Of a DNA stretch of 64,000 bases, positions 42,405 through 50,954 are shown piece by piece; position 1 is the first letter of the stretch; every line of letters begins with the position of its first letter. The DNA lies in assembly GCF_015277815.1 (NCBI RefSeq), contig NZ_CP063813.1, forward strand, positions 2,728,001 to 2,792,000, given 5' to 3'. Both the position numbers and the translations under genes were made by a program. The stretch comes from Microbacterium atlanticum. Its GTDB lineage: Bacteria; Actinomycetota; Actinomycetes; Actinomycetales; Microbacteriaceae. The notes under the pieces are model-generated. The model searched no databases and was not told the DNA's origin. It saw only the letters and a program-made list of their open reading frames with translations.

Positions 42405-43418
42405 TCATGGATTCGGGTGTCGATCGCACGCGGCCGCGTGCGCAGTGTAAAGGGCGGAGCTGGCGAGTCGCAGTGCGGCGACGGAGTCGTGTTTCGCCTG
42501 CGCGGCGCTCAGCGCGTCGACGTCGAGCGTGTCCAGGGCGCGGGAGATCTGCTTGAGGAAGTCGATCGCCGCGTCGGCCGCGTCGACGCTGTCCTCGCGG
42601 AACGGGAACTGGTCGAGCTGCCACACACCCCGCCAGTCGTTCTTGCGGAGGGTGTAGAAGAACTCGAACAGCTCGATCGGATGGATGCTGCCGGCGATCA
42701 TGTCGTCGTCCCACCCGCGGAGGTTGTCGTTGACGTCGATCCCGAACAGCCGGCCATGGTCGATCGCCAGCTGCGCGGAGTCCGCCGGCGACTCGCCTCC
42801 GAACAGTGCGTGCCCGAAGTCGAGGAGGACGCCGACGTTCGGGAGCCCGATCCGCTCGATCCCCAGCAGGGTGCGCGACACGGAGTGGTAGCTCATGTGC
42901 ACGCGCGGCTCGCGTGGCTTGTACTCGATGACGAATCGCAGGTCCGGGTTCTCCGACGCGAGCCGGCCGACCCCTTCGATCGACGCGGTCCACAGCGCGC
43001 CGTGGTCGACCTGGAACGGGTAGTCCCAGCCGTCTTGGCCCGGCCACAGCTTGACGTACTCCGCGCCGAGTCGCCGCGCGACGCCGGCCGAATCGGTCAC
43101 CAGCTCGTGCGCGAGGCGGCGCAGTCCCGGATCCGGGTTCGTGAACGAGCCTTTCGCGAAGACGCGGGTGTAGATCTCCGGGGTGATGCCGATCACGCCG
43201 AGGCCGTTGCGGCGGAGGGCTCCCTCGATCTGGTCGTGGCTGAAGTCGCCGCCGAAGTACGGATAGTTGAGGTCGACGACGGAGAGGTCCCGCACCCGAC
43301 CCGCCAAGTCGATCGCGTCCAGGATGGTACGAGGGTCCCCGTATCCGTCGGTGGCATAGCGGTCGACATAGGTGGCGAAGTGCCAGATCCCCGCGCCGAA
43401 GCGCTGTTCGTGCTGCAT
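42405..43418 (-). CDS. TIM-barrel sugar isomerase (xylose-isomerase-like)
   Basis: 337 residues from ATG 43416-43418. Metal-binding acid residues of the barrel are visible in [35 protein letters not shown] and [19 protein letters not shown], at about residues 175-265. Related to AP-endonuclease-2-fold isomerases, including L-rhamnose isomerase and similar enzymes. The precise sugar cannot be given. It sits between an SDR and the symporter, all on the same strand. Confidence 0.82.
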   Translation of the reverse strand: MQHEQRFGAGIWHFATYVDRYATDGYGDPRTILDAIDLAGRVRDLSVVDLNYPYFGGDFSHDQIEGALRRNGLGVIGITPEIYTRVFAKGSFTNPDPGLRRLAHELVTDSAGVARRLGAEYVKLWPGQDGWDYPFQVDHGALWTASIEGVGRLASENPDLRFVIEYKPREPRVHMSYHSVSRTLLGIERIGLPNVGVLLDFGHALFGGESPADSAQLAIDHGRLFGIDVNDNLRGWDDDMIAGSIHPIELFEFFYTLRKNDWRGVWQLDQFPFREDSVDAADAAIDFLKQISRALDTLDVDALSAAQAKHDSVAALRLASSALYTAHAAACDRHPNP

Positions 43419-43467
43419 TGTCGTCCTTCTCGCGTCTGCGTCGTCGGCTGTGATCAGGTTCCGCGGG

Positions 43468-44235
43468 TCACCAGATGACGTGGCCGCCATCGACGAGGAG
43501 GTCGATTCCGGTGATGTAGGACGCGGCGCTGCTGAGCAGGAACGCGACCGGCCCCGCGATGTCATCGGGTTGCGCGTTGCGCCCGAGTGGCGTGTCGGCC
43601 GCGTACCCCGCCATGGCGTCCGCCTGCTCAGGGCGCTCGGTCATCGGCGTGACCGTGTAGCCCGGGCTGACGGAGTTGACCCGGATCCCGTGTGGCGCCC
43701 ATTCCCAGGCCAGGCTCCGGCCGAGGTGGACGACGCCTGCCTTCGCCGTGTTGTAGTGCGCCTGATGCAGCCCTCGGTTGGCGATGGTCGCCGACATCGA
43801 GGCGATGTTGACGATCGCGCCGCCGCCGTTGCGCATCATCGCCCGCCCCTCGGCCTGCGCCGACAGGAACACACCCGTCAGGTCGATGTCGATCACACGC
43901 TGCCATTGCCCTGGGGTCATCTCCTCCGCAGGAGCCGCACCCGCGATGCCGGCGGCGTTGACGGCCAGGGCAAGCGGGCCCAGCTCGTGCTCCACGATGA
44001 AAACCGCGCTGTCGAGTTGGTCGGCATCGGTGACGTCTGCGGTCGCGGCGAGGGCGAGACCTCCGATCGAGCGGATGCTGTCCGCCGTCTCGATCGCGCC
44101 GGCGGCCGTGACGTCGATGCACCCCACTGCGGCGCCCGACCGCGAGAGCTCGAGGGCGATGGCCCGGCCGATTCCGCTTCCCGCACCCGTGACGAAGGCG
44201 ACGGCGCCGTTGAAGCCGAAATTGATGGATGACAT
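43468..44235 (-). CDS. Short-chain dehydrogenase/reductase
   Basis: 255 residues from ATG 44235. Classical [21 protein letters not shown] (NAD(P) site), VNAAGIAG (NAG motif), catalytic Ser in [20 protein letters not shown] (YxxxK) and the C-terminal [13 protein letters not shown]. Probably oxidises or reduces a sugar or sugar acid from this cluster. Follows the LacI gene. Confidence 0.9.
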   Translation of the reverse strand: MSSINFGFNGAVAFVTGAGSGIGRAIALELSRSGAAVGCIDVTAAGAIETADSIRSIGGLALAATADVTDADQLDSAVFIVEHELGPLALAVNAAGIAGAAPAEEMTPGQWQRVIDIDLTGVFLSAQAEGRAMMRNGGGAIVNIASMSATIANRGLHQAHYNTAKAGVVHLGRSLAWEWAPHGIRVNSVSPGYTVTPMTERPEQADAMAGYAADTPLGRNAQPDDIAGPVAFLLSSAASYITGIDLLVDGGHVIW

Positions 44236-44272
44236 CACTGATGTTCCTCGCAGATCTGCGCGTTCGTCGTCT

Positions 44273-45265
44273 TCATGCCGCCTCCTGATCGCATCCGCAA
44301 CTTCGTCGGACGACGAGCATGTTCTCGAGCGCGCGGTGGATGACCTCGGCGGGGCTCTCGATGAGGTGGGCGACCGCCTGTGCGCCCATCTCGGTGATGG
44401 GCTGCGCGATCGAGCTGAGTGGCGGGACGGCGAACGCGCCGGCTGTCGTTCCGTCGATCGCGACCACGGCGACATCCCCGGGAACCGCGATCCCCTCCCG
44501 GTCCAGGCCGCGCAACAGGCCCAGGGCCTGAATGTCCGAAGACACCAGGACGGCGGTGGGTGCGGGCGTCTGTGCGGCGACGGCCCGCGCGGCTGAGAAG
44601 CCCCCTGCGAAGCTGAACGCGGCGCGCTCCGCCACCGACGGGTCGAGCTGCGCTTCGTCGAGCGCGCGCCGCCAGCCGTCCTGCCGTGCGTCGGAGACTC
44701 CGGCATCAGGACCGCCGACGAACGCTATGACGCGATGCCCGTGTTCGATGAGGTGCTGGGTTCCGACGTAGGCTCCGCGCTCATTGTCCGCGCGGATCGT
44801 CGAGATGGGGGCTTCATCAGGCGATCGGTCCAATGCGACGACGGGGATGGCGAGGTCGGTGAGGTCCGTCAGATCTTGATCGGCCGTCGCCGAGACGAGG
44901 ATGAGGCCGTCGATCCGACGCCCGGCGAGGGACGCGATGTAGGTGCGCTCGCGTTCGATGTCGTCAGCGCTGTTGCAGACCATGACGGCGTAGCCCCGCG
45001 TGTAGGCGGCGTCCTCGATCGATCGGGCGAGTTCGGCGAAGAAGGGGTTCGACGCGTCGGGAAGGACGAGTCCAAGGGTGTTCGTACGACCCATTCGCAG
45101 CGACCGCGCAAGACCATCGGGACGATAGCCGAGCGACTCGACCGCTTCGAGCACGCGGCGGCGCGAGGCATCCGATACCGGGCGGGGCCCGTCGTTCAGC
45201 ACGTACGACACGACAGCGGCAGAGACCCCCGCCGCGCGCGCGACATCGTTCCTGGTGACGGCCAC
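44273..45265 (-). CDS. LacI-family transcriptional regulator
   Basis: 330 residues. HTH at the N-terminus: TRNDVARAAGVSAAVVSYVLNDG, with hinge GYRPDGLARSLRMGRTNTLGLVLPD. The sugar-binding part has two Rossmann-like lobes. The HTH is nearly identical to that of the divergent LacI gene at 50955, so both may bind the same operator (ATCTAC-N4-GTAGAT). It begins after the 45281-45310 hairpin. Confidence 0.92.
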   Translation of the reverse strand: MAVTRNDVARAAGVSAAVVSYVLNDGPRPVSDASRRRVLEAVESLGYRPDGLARSLRMGRTNTLGLVLPDASNPFFAELARSIEDAAYTRGYAVMVCNSADDIERERTYIASLAGRRIDGLILVSATADQDLTDLTDLAIPVVALDRSPDEAPISTIRADNERGAYVGTQHLIEHGHRVIAFVGGPDAGVSDARQDGWRRALDEAQLDPSVAERAAFSFAGGFSAARAVAAQTPAPTAVLVSSDIQALGLLRGLDREGIAVPGDVAVVAIDGTTAGAFAVPPLSSIAQPITEMGAQAVAHLIESPAEVIHRALENMLVVRRSCGCDQEAA

Positions 45266-45280
45266 GTGAATCCTTTCGCT

Positions 45281-45310
45281 GAGGGGCGGGGTGTCCCCAC
45301 CCCGCCCCTC
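45281..45310 (-). terminator. Strong 13-bp hairpin between operon halves
   Basis: GAGGGGCGGGGTG (45281-45293), 4-base loop, CACCCCGCCCCTC (45298-45310); perfect stem, all GC-rich. It lies between the RraA-like gene end (45327) and the start of lacI (45265), so transcription from the ribokinase promoter should largely stop or drop here, and the five genes beyond may rely on read-through or another promoter. Confidence 0.85.
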
Positions 45311-45326
45311 GTGCTCGGTGCTGCCG

Positions 45327-46103
45327 TCAGGCGCGACGCAGCGTCTTGGCGAGCGTCTCGGCGGTCGGCGCGAACGGGTGCGTCTCGACGTCGAACTTCG
45401 ACTGGGTCGACTCGTTGCGCGGGATGCCGAGCGCGTCGAACAGATAGCCGCGTGCGATCTTGTCCTGCTCGGACTCCTGGATGGCGTACTTCAGCACGCC
45501 GTCGATGATGTCCTCCGGCACGACGATCGCGCCGTCGCCGTCGGCGACGATCAGGTCGCCGGGGTTGATGATCTGGCCGCCGATCTCGACGGGCATGCTG
45601 TGCCCGCCCCACTCGACGCGGCCCTGGTACATCGGCTGGACGACCCAGCGCGACCAGATCGGAAGGTGCTTCGACTCCAGCGTCTCGTCGGTGTCGCGGG
45701 CGCCGCCGTTGGTGAGGCACCCCTTCGCGCCGAGGGCGGCCCAGATCATCGAGTCCATCGATCCCACGGCCGGCGTCTGCGTGTTGCAGGTGTCGACCAC
45801 GAGGAACGTGGTGTCGTCGATCAGGTCGGCCATATCGTTGGCGAACACCTTGCCGTACCAGTACTCGTACGCGTACTCGGTGTACTGCTCGGGGGTCATC
45901 GTCGGCACGACCTGCTGCGTCGGGATGTGACGCATGGTGTGCGCGAAACCCGCCGCCTTCGTGCGCCACAGCGGACGGATCTCGGGCGAGACCGTGCCGA
46001 AGTGGTGACGTCCCATCCAGTCCATCCCGTCACGGATGTCCGTCACCCGAAGGTTCTTGACGATCTCGAGGACTTCCTTCTTCCGCTCAGCGGAGAGAGC
46101 CAT
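45327..46103 (-). CDS. RraA-like / hydroxy-methyl-oxoglutarate aldolase family protein
   Basis: 258 residues from ATG 46103. RraA-fold features: SMDSMIWAALGAKGCLTNGGARDTDE (the GxxGxVxxGxxRD element), then WVVQPMYQGRVEWGGHSMPVEIGGQIINPGDLIVADGDGAIVVP. These proteins are metal-dependent aldolases or decarboxylases of oxo-acids in catabolic loci. Here it lies between an RpiB-like isomerase and the terminator; a C-C lyase role in the sugar pathway is plausible. Confidence 0.78.
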   Translation of the reverse strand: MALSAERKKEVLEIVKNLRVTDIRDGMDWMGRHHFGTVSPEIRPLWRTKAAGFAHTMRHIPTQQVVPTMTPEQYTEYAYEYWYGKVFANDMADLIDDTTFLVVDTCNTQTPAVGSMDSMIWAALGAKGCLTNGGARDTDETLESKHLPIWSRWVVQPMYQGRVEWGGHSMPVEIGGQIINPGDLIVADGDGAIVVPEDIIDGVLKYAIQESEQDKIARGYLFDALGIPRNESTQSKFDVETHPFAPTAETLAKTLRRA

Positions 46104-46165
46104 GGTGTGTAACCTTTCGTTGTTGTTGATGGCCTGCGCCAGGCGGCGCGGGTCGTGCGCAGGAG

Positions 46166-46657
46166 CTAGCGGGCTCCTTCGTGCCGGCCGCCCACGAGGC
46201 TCTGCGCCTCGCGGGTGGCCGCTTCCATGTCGGCGAGCTGCGCGACGCGCCGCCGGAAGTCTGGGTCGGTGCTGAACTCGGCCTCGAGGTAGGCCGTGAT
46301 GACGTCCTCGGCGATCTTGCGGCCGACGATCCACGCGCCGAGGCACGCCACATTGACGTCGTCGTGCTCGACGCCCTGCCGGGCGACATACGTGTCGTGG
46401 ATCACCGCGGCACGTATTCCGGGCACTTTGTTGGCCGCGATCGCCGCGCCGACCCCGGTGCCGCAGACGAGGATCCCCCGCTCGGCTTCGCCGGACGCGA
46501 CCAGCGCGGTCACGCGCTGCGTCATCATCGGGAAGTCGACGGGATCGTCGTTGAGGGTGCCGACATCGATCACCTCGTGCCCGATCGATTCGAGGAAGTC
46601 CTTCACATGCGGCTTCAGCAGGAAACCGGCGTGGTCGTTGGAGAGTGCGATGCGCAT
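46166..46657 (-). CDS. RpiB/LacAB-type sugar-phosphate isomerase
   Basis: 163 residues. Characteristic N-terminus MRIALSNDHAGFLLKPHVKDFL (Asp/His substrate residues), the ILVCGTGVGAAIAANKVPGIRAA loop with the catalytic Cys, and ARQGVEHDDVNVACLGAWIVG. RpiB-like enzymes interconvert ribose-5-P/ribulose-5-P, and relatives (EryI, LacA/B) handle tetrose or hexose phosphates. Combined with the adjacent kinase it points to a phosphorylated-sugar pathway. Two bases separate it from the upstream permease gene. Confidence 0.88.
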   Translation of the reverse strand: MRIALSNDHAGFLLKPHVKDFLESIGHEVIDVGTLNDDPVDFPMMTQRVTALVASGEAERGILVCGTGVGAAIAANKVPGIRAAVIHDTYVARQGVEHDDVNVACLGAWIVGRKIAEDVITAYLEAEFSTDPDFRRRVAQLADMEAATREAQSLVGGRHEGAR

Positions 46658-46658
46658 G

Positions 46659-47570
46659 TCAGCCCTTCAATCCGGAGGTGGCGATGCCTTCGACGAGCAG
46701 TCGCTGGAAGGCGATGAATATCCCGAGCACGGGCAGCAGCGAGACGATGCTCATCGCGAACAGGGCGCCGAAGGCGGAGTAGGAGGTGGCGTCGATGAAC
46801 GACCTCAGCGCCAGCGGCACCGTGTACAGCTCGGTGTCGGTGAGGTAGATCAGCGGTGTGAAGAAGTCATTCCAGCTGTAGATGAAGGTGAAGATGGCCG
46901 TCGTCGCGAGCGCCGGCTTGGACAGCGGGAGGATCACCCGGAAGAAGATCCCGAAATGTCCGCAGCCGTCGATACGGGCCGCTTCGTCGAGCTCGCGAGG
47001 GATGGCACGGAAGAACTGCACCAGCAGGAAGATGAAGAACGCGTCGGTGGCGAGGATCTTCGGGACGACGAACGGCAGGTACGTGTTGATCCAGTCGAAC
47101 TCGCGGAACAGGATGTACTGCGGGATCAGGATCACGTGGTGCGGCAGCATCAGCGTCGCGAGCATCACCGCGAACCAGACCTTCTTGAACTTGAAGTCGA
47201 TCCTGGCGAAGGCGTAGGCCGTGAGCGAGCACGCGATGAGGTTCGCCAGCACGCACAGTCCCGACACCAGCAGCGAGTTGAAGATGAAGCGCCAGAACGG
47301 CGTCCCTGCAACCCCGGCGAATCCCTGTTCGTAACCCTCGAGCGTGAAGTACTGGCCGGGCCAGATGCCGGGATCGTTGATCTGTGAGTCGTCGCGGAAA
47401 GACGCTCCCAGCATCCACAGCAGCGGGTAGAACATCACGGATGCCATCGCGATGAGCATGAGGTGGCGGTAGAACTGCCGCTTGCCGAGGGGACGGGGAC
47501 GCTCACCGCGGCGCCCGCGCTTGTGGAGCGGCGGGACGACGACCGCTTCCGTTTCGGTGATCGTGGTCAT
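46659..47570 (-). CDS. Carbohydrate ABC transporter permease (MalG type)
   Basis: 303 residues from ATG 47568-47570. Six transmembrane helices; the EAA loop ELDEAARIDGCGHFGIFFRVILPLSKPAL (about residue 205) contacts the ATPase. MalG-type C-terminus LLVEGIATSGLKG. Starts one base before the upstream permease stop region. No ATPase gene is in the cluster; MsiK-like shared ATPases are usual in Actinobacteria (family knowledge). Confidence 0.92.
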   Translation of the reverse strand: MTTITETEAVVVPPLHKRGRRGERPRPLGKRQFYRHLMLIAMASVMFYPLLWMLGASFRDDSQINDPGIWPGQYFTLEGYEQGFAGVAGTPFWRFIFNSLLVSGLCVLANLIACSLTAYAFARIDFKFKKVWFAVMLATLMLPHHVILIPQYILFREFDWINTYLPFVVPKILATDAFFIFLLVQFFRAIPRELDEAARIDGCGHFGIFFRVILPLSKPALATTAIFTFIYSWNDFFTPLIYLTDTELYTVPLALRSFIDATSYSAFGALFAMSIVSLLPVLGIFIAFQRLLVEGIATSGLKG

Positions 47571-47571
47571 G

Positions 47572-48519
47572 TCACTCGTCTCCGTAGTAGACGACGCGGC
47601 GGCTGAGCGTGAACAGCAGCACGGCGACGGCACCACTGATGATCAGCAGCACCCAGCCGAGCGCCGACGCGTAGCCCATGTCGAAGTCGACGAAGCCGCG
47701 CTGGTAGAGGTACAGCGTGTAGAAGAGGGTCGAGTCCGCCGGCCCACCGGTGCCGTTCGAGACGACATACGCCGAGTTGAAAGCCTGGAACGCCGCGACG
47801 ACGTTCATCAGGACGTTGAAGAAGATCACCGGGCTGAGCATCGGCAGAGTGATCGAGCGGAACTGCCGCCACGCGCCCGCCCCGTCGATCTGGGCCGCCT
47901 CGTACAGTTCGGTCGGGATGTTCTTCAGTCCGGCGAGGTAGATGATCATGGCCGCGCCGAACTGCCAGATGTTCAGGACGATGAGTGTGCTCAGCGCGGT
48001 GGAAGGCGTCCCGATCCAGGAGTAGCTCGTGTCGATGCCGACGACGGAGAGCAGGTTGTTGAGCAGGCCGTCGCTCTCGAAGATGAACCGCCAGAGGATC
48101 GCGATCGCCACGCTTCCGCCGATGAGCGACGGGACGTAGAACACCGCTCGATAGACCGGCAGGGCACGGATGCCCCGGTTGAGGACCGTCGCAAGGAAGA
48201 GGGCGAACACCTGGACCAGCGGAACGGAGACCAGAAGGTAGATGAACGTGACGCGCAGCGCCGCCCAGAACCGCGGATCGGACGTGAACATCCGCACGTA
48301 GTTCTCTGTCCCGATCCATTCGGCGTCTCCGATCACCGCGTAGTCGGTGAACGAGAGGTAGAGCGAGACGACGACCGGGCCGCCGATGATGAACACGAAC
48401 CCCAGCAGCCACGGCGTCATGAACGCGTAGCCTGCGAGATTCTCGCGCCGCCGGCGCGCCCGGCCGCTGCGTACAGCAGTCGGCACGGGGGCGACCGGGC
48501 GCTCGATGGTGGTGGTCAT
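47572..48519 (-). CDS. Carbohydrate ABC transporter permease (MalF type)
   Basis: 315 residues, six-helix MalF-like permease. EAA loop PTELYEAAQIDGAGAWRQFRSITLPMLSP near residue 215; N-terminus with basic RARRRRENLAGYAFMTPWLLG. Follows the solute-binding protein gene and is tightly spaced with the MalG-type gene. Confidence 0.92.
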   Translation of the reverse strand: MTTTIERPVAPVPTAVRSGRARRRRENLAGYAFMTPWLLGFVFIIGGPVVVSLYLSFTDYAVIGDAEWIGTENYVRMFTSDPRFWAALRVTFIYLLVSVPLVQVFALFLATVLNRGIRALPVYRAVFYVPSLIGGSVAIAILWRFIFESDGLLNNLLSVVGIDTSYSWIGTPSTALSTLIVLNIWQFGAAMIIYLAGLKNIPTELYEAAQIDGAGAWRQFRSITLPMLSPVIFFNVLMNVVAAFQAFNSAYVVSNGTGGPADSTLFYTLYLYQRGFVDFDMGYASALGWVLLIISGAVAVLLFTLSRRVVYYGDE

Positions 48520-48527
48520 GGTCGGAG

Positions 48528-49847
48528 TCAGTTCAGTGCGTCTTCAGCCGAGGCGAAGAAGGCGTCGACGGCGGCGTCGACGGTCATCTCACCGAACGCG
48601 ACCGACTGGTACAGGCGCAGCAGCTCGTTGCTGATGGTGTTGAGTCCTGCCGGGTACCGCGAGGTGGTGAGATCGCCGGCTTCGGTGAGGCCGCGAAGGA
48701 TCGTGACGTTCTGCTTGACGCCATCGGGCGTCGTGTCGTCCTCGAGCAGCGCATCCTGCGCGTCGGTGTTGGTGAGGATGCCGTTGTCGGACTGGAAGGC
48801 GAGCGCCGCGTCCACGTCATTCGCGAAGAAGTCGATCCACGCTCCAGCCGTCGGCACGTTGTCGCAGGACTCCGGGATGGAGATGCCGTTGGAGCCGAGG
48901 ATGTTCGCGGACTGGTCTTCGTCTTCGCTCGGGATCGAGACCTGTTCGATGTTCGAGGGCTTGCCCGCACCGGCGAGCGCCTGCTCGGTGATGTAGATGT
49001 GTGGGATGTCGCGGGTGCCGGCGACGGCGGCGCCGGTCGCCATCGGGGTGAGCTCGAGCGCGCCGTTCTGCTCGGGGATCGACGACGGGGGCAGGATCAC
49101 GCCGGCGTCGGCGAGGTCGAGCCAGTACTGCAGGTAGTCGGCGAGCATCTCCTTGTCGAAGCCGAGCTCGTTGTCCTCGGTGAAGACCTCTCCCCCGTGG
49201 CCGATCACCCAGGAGGAGAAGGTGAACATGAGCCCGCCTTCGTTCTCCGCGGCATAGACGCCGGCAGGGAGCTTGGGCTGCAGCTGCTCGAGCCACGCCG
49301 CGTAGTCCTCCCACGTCATGTCGTCGTTCGGCTTCTCGAGGCCTGCTTCCGCGACCATGTCGGCGTTGTAAGCGAGCAGGCGGACGAAGGTGCCGGTGGG
49401 GATCATGAACTGCTCGCCGCCGATCTGCCCCGCCTCGAGCACATCATCGGGAATGCCGCTGACATCGATCTGACCCGACTCGATGAGATCGTCGAGCGGA
49501 CGCAGCACACCCTTGTCGGCATACTGCGCGAAGAACGTGCTCTGCGTGCCTGTGGCACACGGCAGATCGTTGCCCGCGGCACGGACGGTGAGACGCTCGA
49601 TGTAGGCGTAGTAGTCGGCCACTTCGGTCTTGATCGACGCTTCGGGGTACGCCGCCTTGAAGAGATCGCCGACAGCGTCGACCTTCTCCGCTCTGGCGGG
49701 CGTTCCCCAGAATCCGTACGCGATCGTGCCTTCGACGGCGCCCGAGGCGTCAGACGAACCACTGCCGCCGCCGCAGGCCGACAAGGCGACGGCTCCCGCA
49801 GCGAGCGCGGCGACCGCGGTCGTCATTCGGATGGACTTCTTCGACAT
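48528..49847 (-). CDS. ABC transporter sugar-binding lipoprotein
   Basis: 439 residues from ATG 49847 (AGAGGAG site). Lipoprotein signal: AAVAALAAGAVALSACGGG, cleavage before Cys at about residue 25. Family SBP1 features: GTIAYGFWGTPARAEKVDAVGDLF, PLDDLIESGQID, ILGSNGISIPESCDN. Captures the substrate outside the membrane for the two permeases downstream. It follows the ribokinase gene by 62 bases. Confidence 0.92.
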   Translation of the reverse strand: MSKKSIRMTTAVAALAAGAVALSACGGGSGSSDASGAVEGTIAYGFWGTPARAEKVDAVGDLFKAAYPEASIKTEVADYYAYIERLTVRAAGNDLPCATGTQSTFFAQYADKGVLRPLDDLIESGQIDVSGIPDDVLEAGQIGGEQFMIPTGTFVRLLAYNADMVAEAGLEKPNDDMTWEDYAAWLEQLQPKLPAGVYAAENEGGLMFTFSSWVIGHGGEVFTEDNELGFDKEMLADYLQYWLDLADAGVILPPSSIPEQNGALELTPMATGAAVAGTRDIPHIYITEQALAGAGKPSNIEQVSIPSEDEDQSANILGSNGISIPESCDNVPTAGAWIDFFANDVDAALAFQSDNGILTNTDAQDALLEDDTTPDGVKQNVTILRGLTEAGDLTTSRYPAGLNTISNELLRLYQSVAFGEMTVDAAVDAFFASAEDALN

Positions 49848-49909
49848 GTGGTGCTCCTCTTCGTTGAGATGCGATCGTTCGTTCTGGTGTTGATCGCGGG
49901 GGTGGTTGG

Positions 49910-50830
49910 TCAGGCGATCGCCTCTGCGGCGGCGCGGTCCGGTTGCGACTGGGCGCCGGGGCTGGAGACGGACGCGGCTGCGGCGGCTGATGCAGCCGCC
50001 ATCGCGGCGACGATGTCCTCGCGCCGCGCCAGCGAGGCGGCCAGCGTCCCGACGTAGACGTCGCCGGCTCCCGTCGTGTCGACGACGTCTCGCACGATGA
50101 CCGCGTCGACCGCGGCGACTCGGCCGCGCGTGGAGGCGAAGACCGAACCGCGCTCGCCGAGCGTCACGACGCAGGCGCAGCCGGTGGCCGTGACGACGGC
50201 AGTGGCCAGGTCCTCCGCGGCCGGGGCCGCGCCGACGAGCGATCGCGCCTCGGACTCGTTGACGACGAGGAGGCTGATGTCGGAAAAGGTGGTGCGCTCG
50301 AGTTCCGCGTAGGGGGCCAGGTTGACCACGACGGTCGCCTGCCTGCGCGCGGCGCCGCGGATGATCTGCTCGACGCGTGGGATGGGGATCTCGCACTGGA
50401 CGACGACGATGTCGTTCCGTGCGATGTCATCGAGTGCAGCGTCCACAGTCGTGGCAGCGAGGTCGGCATTCGCGCCGGGCGCCACGATGATCTCGTTGCT
50501 GCCGTGGGCATCGACGAGGACGATCGCGACGCCCGTGGCTTCATCGGCGGAGCGGGCAGTCGAACTCGTGTCGATGCCGTGCGCGGCGAAGTTGGCGAGC
50601 ACGTCGTCCCCCGGCTGATCAGAACCGATCGAGCCGACGAATGCGACCAGTCCGCCTGCACGGGCGGCGGCCACCGCCTGGTTCGCACCCTTACCGCCCA
50701 GGCCCAGGGAGTATGCGCCTGACAGCACCGTTTCGCCGGACCGGGGAAACTCCTCGACCACCAGCACGTGGTCGTGGTTCGCCGAACCGAATACGAACAC
50801 CCGGCCGGTGTTCACAGCGCCGTCGCTCAT
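49910..50830 (-). CDS. rbsK: Ribokinase-like PfkB-family sugar kinase
   Basis: 306 residues from ATG 50830. PfkB hallmarks: VFVFGSANHDHVLVVEEFPRSGE, the N-terminal glycine motif GGKGANQAVAAARAGG (ATP/substrate) and the C-terminal anion hole VVDTTGAGDVYVGTLAASLARRED (catalytic Asp in DTTGAGD). Phosphorylates the imported sugar or sugar alcohol. First gene of the cluster, directly downstream of the palindromic operators. The exact sugar is not known; the symbol reflects family only. Confidence 0.85.
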   Translation of the reverse strand: MSDGAVNTGRVFVFGSANHDHVLVVEEFPRSGETVLSGAYSLGLGGKGANQAVAAARAGGLVAFVGSIGSDQPGDDVLANFAAHGIDTSSTARSADEATGVAIVLVDAHGSNEIIVAPGANADLAATTVDAALDDIARNDIVVVQCEIPIPRVEQIIRGAARRQATVVVNLAPYAELERTTFSDISLLVVNESEARSLVGAAPAAEDLATAVVTATGCACVVTLGERGSVFASTRGRVAAVDAVIVRDVVDTTGAGDVYVGTLAASLARREDIVAAMAAASAAAAASVSSPGAQSQPDRAAAEAIA

Positions 50831-50845
50831 GTTCTGTCTCCGTTG

Positions 50846-50882
50846 ATCTACTCGTGTAGATAAGAAATCTACACGAGTAGAT
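50846..50882. promoter_or_regulatory. Two 16-bp LacI-type operators in divergent promoter region
   Basis: ATCTACTCGTGTAGAT (50846-50861) and ATCTACACGAGTAGAT (50867-50882): each is a palindrome ATCTAC-N4-GTAGAT, and the two are inverted copies of each other with centres 21 bases apart (two helical turns). They lie between the ribokinase start (50830) and the divergent LacI gene (50955), the expected place for autoregulation and operon control. Confidence 0.9.
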
Positions 50883-50954
50883 TAATTTGGCAATGGGCAA
50901 TTGTGAGAAACCTGCTCGCGAGGTCGGGTGGCGGTCGCGTCATAGGATCGCCGC

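Noticed and set aside
41122..42450. Long (442-codon) plus-strand open frame opposite the symporter gene
   Set aside because: It is the mirror of the GPH symporter frame in GC-rich DNA; amino-acid make-up is Arg/Glu/Asp/Gly rich without any family pattern.
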